Positions 54,901-64,000 of a stretch of 64,000 bases of DNA are shown in pieces; within the stretch, counting starts at the first letter, position 1; every line of letters starts with the position of its first letter. The stretch is from positions 1 through 64,000 of the forward strand of contig JAPJBO010000035.1 of assembly GCA_030068145.1 (NCBI GenBank). The letters are read 5' to 3'. The notes beneath the pieces are model-generated. The model had not been told where the DNA came from. It saw only the letters and a program-made list of their open reading frames with translations, and made no database searches. The DNA is from Diplonema papillatum. Its lineage: Eukaryota; Euglenozoa; Diplonemea; Diplonemida; Diplonemidae. A program made the translations under genes and the position numbers.

Positions 54901-57900
54901 GCCCGGCATACCGGAACCCCGAGTCCTGGCTCAGCGCCCCACGGTGGTCGCTGCGGGGCACACGTTCAACTCCGCCCCGCGGCGCGACGCGTCGGACCAG
55001 AAGGGCGCCGGCCGACCAGGGCGCGCTCCGGAGGAACCCGCGCATCCGAGCCGCAAGCGTGACTCGTCTCGTTCGTCTTCGTCGTCCTCCTCGTCGTCGT
55101 CGGCTTCTTCGCGCCGAAAGTTGAAGGGCGCCGCCCGGGAAAAGGTGCCGCCGGGCGCTGGTGCCCTGGAGCAGCGCCCCGCGGTAGTCGCAGCCGGGTA
55201 CACGTACAAGTCTGCCCCGCTGCACGACGGCTCCCGACCGACGACCGGGTGCGCGTCGGAAGCAACCGGGCATCCGAGCCACGAGCAGGTGCTGCCTCCC
55301 GCGGTCGTCCTCGCCGGGAATCGGTATAAGTCACCTCCAAGGTCCGGTGCCGAGGACGCCGGGCCGCCTTCTCCGGGTTCTCCGTACGCTTCGCAGCGGC
55401 AGGAGAAGAGGAAGTCGAGCCTGAAGCCCGCCTCGACGAAGTTCCCCGTGAACAGCCCGACGCACGGACCTGCTGCGCCCAGCCGGGAGCACGTGTTGAC
55501 ACCGAAGAATCCTGCGTCGTCGGCGTCGTCGTCTTCTTCTTCTTCTTCATCCTCGCGCCGCCGGAAGTCAGCCAGCAGCGGGACGGCGAAAACGAACGAG
55601 CAGACACCCGCCGTCGGCTGGCACTCGTCTCCTGTCGAGGGGAGTGTGAAAGGCTTCCGCCCCCACGTGTTGCTGACGCCTGCCGCCGACGGCGCAGCGG
55701 CGCCGGCAAAGAAGAAGGGGAGGACGCGGGCCTCCTCCGCTTCTTCTTCTTCTTCTTCATCGTCTTCTTCTTCGCCGCCCCGGCGTGCCTCGTCAACCCG
55801 GCCTGGGACGTCAGTCGGCATTTCGGGTGGAGGTGCGAAAGTAGGGACTACCAGCAAAGGAGACATGCCGCCGGCACCGTTCGTGCAGGAAGAGAACATG
55901 CACCAGTACACCACGGGGCAGAGCCAATCCTTCAAAAAACGAGAGAGCATCGTTACCGATCAGTCGCGCGCGAAGAAGAAGAAGAAGCAGAAGAAGAAGG
56001 ACAGGAAGCAGTCGTCGTCTTCTTCTTCTTCTTCTTCCGCCTCGTCCTCATCTTCGCCGTTGTCGCCTCGCGTGCGGGACCCAAGCGCTCCGAACGGAGG
56101 CCGGCAGGAATCGAGGGTGCCGCCCACCTCCGATGGCCCTGCGCAAAGCTGGCAGATGCCGGAACTGCACAGCGACGGGCGTGGGCGCGTGTCCGAGGAG
56201 GGGACCCCGCAGTGGAACGGGGCCTGGGGCGGGGCGGAGCGGGCGAGCGCGCCGCCCACCGACGCCCACAGGAAAGACTGGGAGGACACGGGCCCGGTGC
56301 TCCACAGGGAGTCGACGCCGGTCTGGGTGGCGCCCCGCGAACGGGAGAACCGTGCGGACACCCCGAAAAAGCTGTCGTCGTCGTCTTCGTCTTCCTCGTC
56401 GCCGTCTTCGACGGGGAAGTCGAACGGGGGGACGAAGCCGGCGCGCGCCCACAAACAACGCGGCGCACCAAACACAACACCACCCGCCCAGCCCCCAAGG
56501 GCAGCCCAACCCCAGGGCTACTACCGCAGCGGCTTCAGCACGCCGCTCCCCAAGACCGCCGTGGCTCCTGCTCCGGGACACGGCGTGCGTGCGGAGTGGG
56601 ACAATAAAAACAGTACGCCCTTTTCGACCCACCCGTCGTCATCGCAGGACACGTCCACGGAGGTCGCGCAGCCGCGTGTTCCAGCGGAACACCGGCAGAG
56701 CCAGTACAGCACCGTCGGCTTCGGCCCGTCGAACAACTCTCCGTCGCCTGCAAACGACCAAACCTCGTTCCCGTGGGCCCTCGCGGACACTGGGGGTAAA
56801 GAGAAAGGGGTCGCGCACGTGTTGGTCCCGTACGTGGTCACATCGCACGACGTCGATCTGGCAACGCAGCACGCCGGTGGGGAACAGCAACCCCCCACCC
56901 CGCAGTCCACCCCCTTCCACTCCAGAGCACTCGGGCCTGGGCATCATTCCGAGTCGCCGAGCTACGGCGCCCACCCGGCGCGGAGGAGAGCGGCTCAGAC
57001 CCCGGTCGAACCGGGGCGGGACGGGAGGCGGCCGTCGCCCGACGGCAGGGCGGCGCCGCGCCCGATCACCGGTGCCGGGCTGCCCGAGCTGCAGCTGCCG
57101 CACCTGACGCAGTACGCCGCGTCGGACCGCCGGGACGCCGAGGACGTGGCCGGGCGGCGCAACTTCTCGCCGATCCACTCGACGCCCCCTGAGCCGCCTC
57201 TTCGGTCCTCGTCGCTCCTGGGCCCCGCCCGACGGTCCTCCAGCATCACCGGCTCCGGACCTGCGCCCAGGGCAGGCGCTCAACAGCACCACCCGACCAC
57301 CACCCGCAGTATCAGCCCGGACGGTTACTTTCCGGTTGGCAGCAGGCACACCACTTCTCCCGTTATGGCTGGCACCCGGTCGGTATCCAACGGGTTCCAG
57401 TACGCTTCCGGGCCTACCTCGCGGCGGTCTCCGCCGCAGGTGCATTTCACCCAGCATGACAGTCCGAACGTGACGCGGGGATACTCGGGGGACAAGCAGA
57501 TGCCTCAGTTGGTGGTGCGTGGCACTCGCGTGCAACGGAACGCGGCTTGCTGGAAGTGGGGCGACCAGGACGGCGGGGACGGCGGCGTCGGGACCGTGCT
57601 CTCGGCGGGAGACGGGTGGGCGACCGTCCAGTGGGACGCGGGCGTGAAGAACAGCTACCGCTGCGGGGACCAGGGGTTCCACGACGTGCTGCCCGTGCCT
57701 CCGCTGTCGCCGAAGGGGCGGCACGGGCGGTCTCCTAGCGTCAGGGACCCGTCGCAGCCGCCGACGTCGCCCGGGCCGAACCCGGCTCTCGGCGGAAGGA
57801 GCCAGTCACCGACTTCGGCTACGCTGTACATAAAGACGCCTGTCATGCCAGCGGGCCGGACATTTTCCAGCGCGTTGGCAAGCGACAAAGGGGTCAGTGA

Positions 57901-57916
57901 AGGGGCAGTCTACTGA
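51937..57916 (+). CDS. Large Ser-rich protein with N-terminal coiled coils and C-terminal MIB/HERC2 domain
   Basis: Best model: exons 51937-52297, 53025-53197, 53490-53594 and 53888-57916, about 1555 aa. An alternative first junction (52307 to 53044) also keeps phase. Exons 1-3 encode coiled coil (VENKDLRTRLASAHARVDEL, then LALEHKAEMQALQDESDARH and KKRLDELVERTNEQ). The last exon has at least eight runs of 8-13 Ser after Lys/Glu blocks, and repeated motifs: WHVPPPRRVSE twice, and VVAAG.T..SAP several times. At residues about 1421-1481 is a MIB/HERC2 domain (VRGTRVQRNAACWKWGDQDG, then GTVLSAGDGWATVQWD and SYRCGDQGFHDV). That domain occurs in Mind bomb and HERC2 ubiquitin ligases, but no RING or HECT domain is present here. 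The stretch 53740-53885 reads well in another frame (IWAFEHPAIYEATLKHARK), so the exon 3-4 join is unresolved. Confidence 0.72.
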
Positions 57917-59039
57917 TTGATCCTTCAACACCATGGCGAACGAGCCAGTCACTTGTCGGCGACGCCGGGTCGTCCGTCCGGACATCCGCCAGAGCATGTT
58001 TCCAAGTCTTCGATTTGCAACGTTGGCTGATCGACAAGATTGGCGGGGGTTTAGCAGAATCATGATTAATTCTCGAACGGAACCGGTACTTGACAGTAGC
58101 TGACATGCGCCTTCCGTGAGAAACTCTACTACACTGCTTTCGACTGTAACATATCATCCCTCCTGAGGAGACGCCCGAGAGACCTTCCATGCAATCCTTG
58201 TACATGAAGAGACGGTCCACAAATCTAACACACTTCCAGTCCATCCACATTCTGCAGCGAAAGTCGTTTATGCACCGCCAGTCAGCCTGTTCCCTTTGCT
58301 TGGCGGGTTTTGTTTGCGCCAATCAGGAGTCCTCGGCAGGCCATCCAACAATCACAGGCTCACAAGCCCATTACACACCTGCTCCGAGGGTTTCTTTTCA
58401 CGCAGGGCGGAAGCAGTTCTTGCGGCTTGGAATCGGCCACAAAACCGATGTAAAGAAGAATGGTCATCCGGCAGGGTGTACCCCGGTCGGGCTCGATTGC
58501 ATTTGTACCCGTGTGTTGTTGATTCGTGCACCATGCTGAAGCACAGGGTCTGCCTGTGCCCAGCGCATTCCCACCCAATTCCTTCCAGTGTACTTCTTTT
58601 CATTTCTTCGAGGCTTTCGCCGCTTGGCCAGCGCCAGGCAAAGCCGGTGCAATGTATGCGTGTCTCGGTACTTCGGTACTTCGTTCAGCGCTTTGCTCTC
58701 CTTTCTCTCTTTTCAATCGCCAAACGAGTCTTTCGACATCACGTCAGCGGTGCCGACAGACCGTATGTCAAACACGAAAAGATGTGGGTAGAGAAACGAT
58801 GCTGTATACGCAGGCAAGGATAGAACCGAAACGTAGTGCACTGCTCGCTTGCGCAAGTACCGCGGCTTGCAGCTCGGCCGGCCGCTCCAGCAGACGCTGC
58901 CAGAAACGTTCGGTACACCGGGTTCGCGGTTTGTAACCAGAGACACGCCAAGCTACGTGCTTCAAGTGTATGTAAGGCCCCAGCTGCATCAACCAACACC
59001 GACCGCTAGGCTACAAAAATAAAGAACAAGGAAGCAACG
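57917..59039. other. Intergenic
   Basis: No supported gene. It should hold the promoter of the acyl-CoA dehydrogenase gene. Many short ORFs in all frames. Confidence 0.35.
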
Positions 59040-60602
59040 ATGTCGCAGTCTTACGACATGTCGGCCGTGGCCTCGCACAACAAGCTGGGTGACTTGTGGG
59101 TCGTCATCGACGGCGATGTGTACGACCTCAGCAAGTTCGGGAAGATGCACCCCGGCGGCGAAGCGGTGCTGAAGGAGTACGCGGGCAAGGACGCAACCGA
59201 AGTGTTCTTCGAGCAGCACCGCCTCGACGTCCTGCGCAAGTACCAGCGCTTGAAGATCGGCCGCCTGGCAGGCGCCAAGGACCACTCGCTCCTCGCTGCG
59301 AACCCGGCTGACGCCGTTTCGAACGTCCCATACGCCGAGATCCCCGGCATGCAGCCGGTCTTCCACTCGCCGTACTACACGGATTCCCACAAGAAGTTCA
59401 GGATCGGCTGCCGCGCCTTCGTGTCGAAGCTGCAGGCCAGGGCCGACCAGTTCGACCGAACCGGCAAAGAACCCACCAAAGAGATCCTCTCCGAAATCGG
59501 AATGAACGGCATGTTCGCCGCCCGCCTGGGCCCCGGACCATGGATGAAGCAGCTGAAGGCCCTCGGGATCACCCTCCCCGGTGGCGTGGCCCCCGAAGAG
59601 TTCGACCAGTTCCACGAGCTGATCGCGCAGACCGAGTTCAGCCGGCTGATGACTCCCGGGTTCATCGACGGCATCGGCGCAGGGCATTTGATCGGCGTGC
59701 CGCCAATTATGCACTTCGGGTCCCCCGCCATGAAGGAGAAGTACACAGCGATGTGCCTGAAGGGTGAAAAGATCGCGGCCCTGGCCATCACGGAGCCCTT
59801 CGTCGGCTCCGACGTGGCGGGGATGCGCTGCACGGCGAAGAAGAGCGAGTGCGGGAAGTTCTACATCGTGAACGGAGCGAAGAAGTGGATCACCAACGGG
59901 ACGTTCGCCGACCTGTTTGTGACCGCCGTGCGAACGGGAGGGAAAGGCGCGAAAGGGATCAGCATGCTGATGGTTGAGCGGTCGCCGGGTCTCACCACAA
60001 AGTTGATCACAACCGCGTATTCGCCGTGCGCTGGTACAGCGTACGTTGAGTACAACGACGTGAAAGTCCCCGTCGAGAACCTGATGGGCCGCGAAGGAGA
60101 CGGGTTCAAGCTGGTGATGCACAACTTCAACCATGAGAGGTGGGTCATCATCGCGAACACCCTCGCGCAAAGCAGGTTCATTGTGGAAGAGTGCTTCAAG
60201 TGGGCCACGCAGCGGGTCGTGTTCGGGAAGAAGCTGATCGACCAGCCGGTCATCCGGTTCAAGTTCGCGTCGATGATCGCGCAGCTCGAAAGTGTCTGGT
60301 CGTGGCTCGAGACGATCACCCACGAGATGAACACGATGGACTTCAAAACGCGGCAAGAACGGCTCGGCGGCACCATCGCGCTCTGCAAGTACCAAGCCAC
60401 CCGCGTCACGCAGCACATCGTCGACGAGGCGGTCCAAATCTTCGGCGGACGCGCACTGACCAAGTCAGGCATGGGAGTGAAGCTTGAAGCCTTCTCTCGC
60501 TTCGTGAAGTACGGCGCCGTGTACGGCGGCTCGGAAGAAATCTGCGCGGACCTCGGCGTAAGGCAAGCGATGCGATTCTACCCCAAAGACGCTCGCCTCT
60601 GA
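59040..60602 (+). CDS. Cytochrome b5-acyl-CoA dehydrogenase fusion, possibly peroxisomal
   Basis: A 520-aa flavoprotein that should oxidise an acyl-CoA to the 2-enoyl-CoA. Residues about 1-75 are a cytochrome b5 domain with heme ligands His37 (MHPGGEAVL) and His60 (EQHRLDVL). An acyl-CoA dehydrogenase follows: ALAITEPFVGSDVAGMRCTA, then GAKKWITNGTFADLF (FAD/substrate region) and TQRVVFGKKLIDQPVIRFK. The usual Y-E-G-T Glu near the end is Gly here (VYGGSEEICADLGVRQA). A Glu at residue 366 (FNHERW) lies where isovaleryl-CoA dehydrogenase keeps its catalytic base, so that is the likely base. The protein ends ..KDARL; ARL fits the PTS1 consensus, so peroxisomal import is plausible. No intron; ATG 59040 is directly before the b5 domain. 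Confidence 0.9.
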   Translation: MSQSYDMSAVASHNKLGDLWVVIDGDVYDLSKFGKMHPGGEAVLKEYAGKDATEVFFEQHRLDVLRKYQRLKIGRLAGAKDHSLLAANPADAVSNVPYAEIPGMQPVFHSPYYTDSHKKFRIGCRAFVSKLQARADQFDRTGKEPTKEILSEIGMNGMFAARLGPGPWMKQLKALGITLPGGVAPEEFDQFHELIAQTEFSRLMTPGFIDGIGAGHLIGVPPIMHFGSPAMKEKYTAMCLKGEKIAALAITEPFVGSDVAGMRCTAKKSECGKFYIVNGAKKWITNGTFADLFVTAVRTGGKGAKGISMLMVERSPGLTTKLITTAYSPCAGTAYVEYNDVKVPVENLMGREGDGFKLVMHNFNHERWVIIANTLAQSRFIVEECFKWATQRVVFGKKLIDQPVIRFKFASMIAQLESVWSWLETITHEMNTMDFKTRQERLGGTIALCKYQATRVTQHIVDEAVQIFGGRALTKSGMGVKLEAFSRFVKYGAVYGGSEEICADLGVRQAMRFYPKDARL

Positions 60603-62011
60603 GAACACCCGCGACCGCCAATGAGTTAGGGCGTGGACGGCCAAAGCTATGAGTCTTGCTAAGGACGCCCAGTCAATAACTTGAGAAGACGTCGGTCAGT
60701 TTGCATCAGGCAAAGCCCACTTGAGCCCGAAGAAGCTGCACGATGCCCGCCGGGGCAAGCCGCGCGTCTCTGCCCACAGACACTCAGACACTTGGCCAAT
60801 CAATTGAGTGGGACAGACTTGCCAGTGGCTGCATCCAAATGCTCGAGCGTTCTTTTTTTTGATAACTAGCAGCTGCCGCCTCAGCAACGTTCGGCGGTTT
60901 GATCTGAATCCGAAGAGGCTCACCGCACTACAGATAGGCTCCGAGTCTCGGGTGAACTTCGAGCGCAACAGCGCCAAGCCCCAAGGCGATGCTTTTTTTA
61001 GGAAAAGAAAGAAACCTGGCAACGTGGCCCATCGACCCGCGGAGCTGAGCGAAGCGCTTGACCCCTGGTCCACGGACATGGCGGGCCTCCGCCGGCTTCT
61101 CAAGATGGTGCCTCAAACGCAAGGCAGTTCTGCTGCGCACACCCGTACCACCGAACGAAGTATTGGCGTTTCCCCTCCCACCCCCTTACACCGCTGCCGC
61201 GAGAAATACACTGGTGAATCTTTCATCACTGTCGGTCGGCGCACTGCCACCTCGCAAGGCGAGCATCCCCCATAGGCATAGGCATACATACGGTCCTCCT
61301 TGCAAGCTTCCTCCCAACACCGAAGAAGTCGCGAGAATAGCTCTCGTATGCTAGTCGGACCGGATACCTGCCCAGGACGAAAAGACGGATGGAAACCGTG
61401 TTCCGAAGCACCCTTTCGAAAATCGGAAAGCGAAAGGAGCGTTCGCTGAATTGGACGGTCCGGTGCTTCTCCAGGGCTTTTGCCCCCAGGTTTCTCCGTT
61501 GCAGAAGCAACGGAGAGTTTTCCATCTAAGGCCACCCAGGCCACCCTACTACCCTCACTAACCCTGCATAGACGCATCGTCAACGATTGCGTCGATCTAC
61601 GCTTGCCATCGTTTCTAGCTCGAGGACTCAGGTTCTCGAGCATTTCTGTTCCATTCGCTGTCCATCATTGAGACTTGATGCTGAACCCTTTTTTCCAGCT
61701 GCCGACCTGACCCGACCGGTCAACTTTTGGGACTGACCCAGAGCAGCAGTCTGGGCCACTCAAAACGACTCTTCCGGACCGAGAAAAGCACCAATTAGGT
61801 TGATCACTCATGGAACAGGTAAGAGAGCAACACATCGACCAAACGGTTTCGGCCTTCACGTGCGCACTCGATATTAGGAACAGCAGGGAACCTTGTCATG
61901 AAGGATGGCGTTTTTTTTTTCGTATAAGCACCTGCTTTGTAGGAAATGCTTGAGGAGACTGCCAGTTGCGATAGATCAAAGGAGGTAAATGTGCTGTAGC
62001 CCACACGAAAC
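60603..62011. other. Intergenic
   Basis: No supported gene. Positions about 61931-61985 (CTGCTTTGTAGGAAA.. ..CAGTTGCGA) resemble 62878-62931, a short dispersed repeat. Confidence 0.35.
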
Positions 62012-62126
62012 ACAGGTAAATCTGGGTTTAGTGGCGGGCGTAAGCGTTCAACAAAAAAGACCCACTTTGTAGCTGGGTCTTTTTTGTTGAACGCTTACGC
62101 CCGCCACTAAACCCAGATTTACTTGT
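62012..62126. repeat. Long near-perfect hairpin, 53-bp arms
   Basis: The left arm 62012-62064 and the right arm 62074-62126 pair with a single mismatch around a 9-nt loop (CTTTGTAGC). The arms contain GTGGCGGGCGTAAGCG and an AAAAAAGACCCA/TGGGTCTTTTTT top. It could be a fold-back MITE or, if transcribed, a double-stranded small-RNA precursor. It lies 0.9 kb upstream of BCKDHB. Confidence 0.95.
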
Positions 62127-63064
62127 ATTGTTTTCTCCCCCTCTAGCCTCCTTCGAAATGAGCACAAGGCAGTCCCTCGAGTATTTTTTTTGACAGGCAA
62201 CACATGCTGACAACCATCAACCACGGCTGCTAATCGGCACCTGAAAGCGCAGCATACTGGCTTTTTACGGCTCGCGAAGAAGCACCCGGCCAACCATGCC
62301 CGCCATATCTTGACATACTTACCCCTCTTCAGGAAATGGCGTTGGAACACTTTTAGGACTGTCTGCCTGGAGTATTCCTTGCGAACCGGGTGGTTTAGCC
62401 AAAGAATTACCGGGAAGAAAAAGCAGTATTTTTGCCACTTTTACCGAGGAAATGTTCTTCGTGCCCGGAGTTCCAACACCAGAAGGAGCTGCAGAAGGCG
62501 TAGTCTGACGAGCATGTGGATGGCGGTCCATGTTCGTTTGTCCGGTGGCTCCTCCTTCCCTCCTTTTTTTTTCCTTCATCGCTGCCGGAGTCAGTATAAC
62601 TTTTGTCCGGGCCACACTCTTTTCAAAAAAAGATGAGCGATAACTTTCCCCGCCACCCTGCCCCCGCATTCCGTTCCGCATACATGCCTTCTTATTTTTG
62701 CTTTTGTTCGTCGTAAGTAATTTCCGAGATACGATTCGATCCAGCGCAGTCTGCACCAGGAGTTCATCTGCCAGCTGGGCCAAGCCCTATTCCGTGTTAC
62801 ATGTATCTGTGCGTTGAACCGACTCACTCGGGTCCAGTATCGCCGGCCAGTTATAAGCAGATTGGCGGCACTGTGCGCCTGCTTTGTAGGAAACTACTGA
62901 AGGCGGTTCAGTTGCGAATCACAAAAGAAGGCGAACCGATTCGCGAAACAGGGTCCGGTTACCGTTTGCTTGGTCGCTACACACGTCTTCTGCACTTTGA
63001 TAACGCCAAGCCCCTCCCCCCAAACTCAGGCTAGCGAAGAGGCCGGAGAGCCAAGCGAAGGAGA
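62127..63064. other. Intergenic, leader of BCKDHB
   Basis: No supported gene. Contains the second copy of the short repeat at 62878-62931. An in-frame TAG ends at about 63034, before the ATG at 63065. Confidence 0.35.
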
Positions 63065-64000
63065 ATGCAAGCGGTACGGCGTCAGGCGGCTGCCAGCGCG
63101 AAGCTCGCGGCACGTCGATGGGGCTCGACCGAGATCAATATGTGCACGGCCATCAACCATGCGATGCGTGACGCCCTGAAGCGAAACGACAAGACCGTGC
63201 TGTACGGAGAAGACGTCGGGTTCGGCGGCGTGTTTCGCTGCTCCGTGGGGCTGAGAGACCAGTTCGGAAAGGACAGGGTCTTCAACACCCCCGTCAACGA
63301 GCAAGGCCTGATCGCGTTCGGCGTCGGCTTGTGCGTGGCTGGGTACGACGTCATCGCAGAGATCCAGTTCGCGGATTACATCTTCCCGGCGTTCGACCAA
63401 ATCGTGAACGAAGTCGCGAAGTACAGGTACCGCACCTCGTCGACCTGGAATTGCGGCGGCATGGTCATCCGGGCGCCCTGCTCCGCCGTCGGACACGGCA
63501 GCATGTACCACTCGCAGTCGGTTGAAGCATTCTTCTCCCACTGCCCCGGGCTGACTATTGTGATCCCCCGCGGCCCGTACCAAGCCAAAGGGCTGCTCAC
63601 GGCGGCCGTCAAGGAGAGGAACCCGGTCCTCTTCTTCGAGCCGAAGATCCTCTACCGAAACTCGGTCGGCGAGGTTCCGGACGAGGAGTACTCGTTGCCC
63701 ATCGGGCAGGCGGACGTCGTGCGGAGCGGGACGGATATCACTTTCATCGGATGGGGCACGCAGGTGGCCAAGATGCTGACGGCTGCCGACGAGCTGGCGG
63801 GCAAGGACATCTCGATCGAGGTCATCGACCTGCAAACCATCGTGCCGTGGGACGTCGAGACCGTGACGGCCTCGGTGAAGAAAACGGGGCGCTGCGTCAT
63901 CACCCACGAGGCGCCCGTAACCAGCGGCTTCGGAGCAGAGCTCTCGGCCAGCATCCAGGAGCGCTGCTTCCTGCACCTCGAGGCACCGATCTCCCGCGTC
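63065..64000 (+). CDS. BCKDHB: Branched-chain 2-oxoacid dehydrogenase E1 beta subunit, partial (3' end outside window)
   Basis: 312 codons of the thiamine-diphosphate-dependent E1 beta subunit, which with E1 alpha decarboxylates the 2-oxo acids of Leu, Ile and Val in mitochondria. Start ATG 63065 gives a basic, Ala-rich leader ([20 protein letters not shown]) typical of a mitochondrial presequence, before [11 protein letters not shown]. Family motifs are near-identical to the animal enzyme: [19 protein letters not shown], then [43 protein letters not shown] and [27 protein letters not shown] and [14 protein letters not shown] follow. The window ends inside LEAPISRV, roughly 50 residues before the usual C-terminus. 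No intron so far. Confidence 0.95.
   Translation, partial: MQAVRRQAAASAKLAARRWGSTEINMCTAINHAMRDALKRNDKTVLYGEDVGFGGVFRCSVGLRDQFGKDRVFNTPVNEQGLIAFGVGLCVAGYDVIAEIQFADYIFPAFDQIVNEVAKYRYRTSSTWNCGGMVIRAPCSAVGHGSMYHSQSVEAFFSHCPGLTIVIPRGPYQAKGLLTAAVKERNPVLFFEPKILYRNSVGEVPDEEYSLPIGQADVVRSGTDITFIGWGTQVAKMLTAADELAGKDISIEVIDLQTIVPWDVETVTASVKKTGRCVITHEAPVTSGFGAELSASIQERCFLHLEAPISRV

Noticed and set aside
54704-57724. Long Arg- and Pro-rich ORFs in other frames of the Ser-rich gene
   Set aside because: GC-rich repetitive codons leave several frames open. Only the + frame carries the MIB/HERC2 domain and consistent motifs.
58989-60437. A 482-aa minus-strand ORF opposite the acyl-CoA dehydrogenase
   Set aside because: Exact shadow of the b5-ACAD codons, rich in His/Arg/Asp, with no family resemblance.
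63026-63976. A 316-aa minus-strand ORF at the window end
   Set aside because: Shadow of BCKDHB, which reads clearly on the + strand.

Overview
The window is nuclear DNA from a eukaryote. It has GT-AG spliced genes, a mitochondrial BCKDH E1-beta, an ER-type ALG10, a RELCH homologue, polyQ and polySer proteins, and several families of eukaryotic transposable element. Eight host genes can be modelled, all on the + strand. The mix (BT1-family folate/biopterin carrier, cytochrome b5-acyl-CoA dehydrogenase fusion, VIPER/Ngaro-like tyrosine-recombinase retrotransposons) suggests a free-living or algal protist, for example a chromerid-like alveolate. That placement is inference; nothing in the window fixes the species. 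No tRNA, rRNA or CRISPR array was recognised.

Positions 1-24,480 are a nest of mobile DNA. A Merlin/IS1595-like (ISXO2-fold) transposase gene (279-934) is interrupted by a 4.7 kb element (935-5637). That element has inverted ends built from about 48-bp subrepeats, a 10-bp target duplication, and a second, intact Merlin-like transposase gene (2755-4550). The rest of the broken gene resumes at 5638. It is then split by two large inverted arrays of a related 78-bp satellite (5861-7087 and 7756-10337), with the segment between them (7088-7755) flipped. Next comes a 4.56 kb retrotransposon (10770-15331) with two gag-like ORFs, a tyrosine recombinase and an RT/RNase H, bounded by split direct repeats A1...B1-A2-B2. 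It sits inside the RNase H domain of an older, reversed relative (17750-15332 plus 10769-10697). Up to 24.5 kb there are several 212-bp MITEs with 4-bp NTAN duplications, a duplicated segment of about 0.6 kb, and other fold-back repeats.

Positions 24,837-30,210 hold ALG10 (terminal glucosylation of the dolichol-linked N-glycan precursor) and a two-exon RELCH-like gene (LisH + HEAT, endosome/TGN traffic). Positions 30,211-37,240 are gene-poor and include a 1.68 kb element with perfect 29-bp inverted ends and a 125-bp tandem triplication.

Positions 37,241-64,000 hold a three-exon kelch gene, a single-exon BT1-family transporter, a three-exon polyQ/coiled-coil/UBA gene, a multi-exon Ser-rich gene ending in a MIB/HERC2 domain, a cytochrome b5-acyl-CoA dehydrogenase with a possible peroxisomal C-terminus, and the 5' part of BCKDHB, cut by the window end. 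The last two are both enzymes of acyl-CoA or branched-chain oxidation. The others are not an obvious pathway. All exon joins were derived by eye from splice signals and reading-frame phase.
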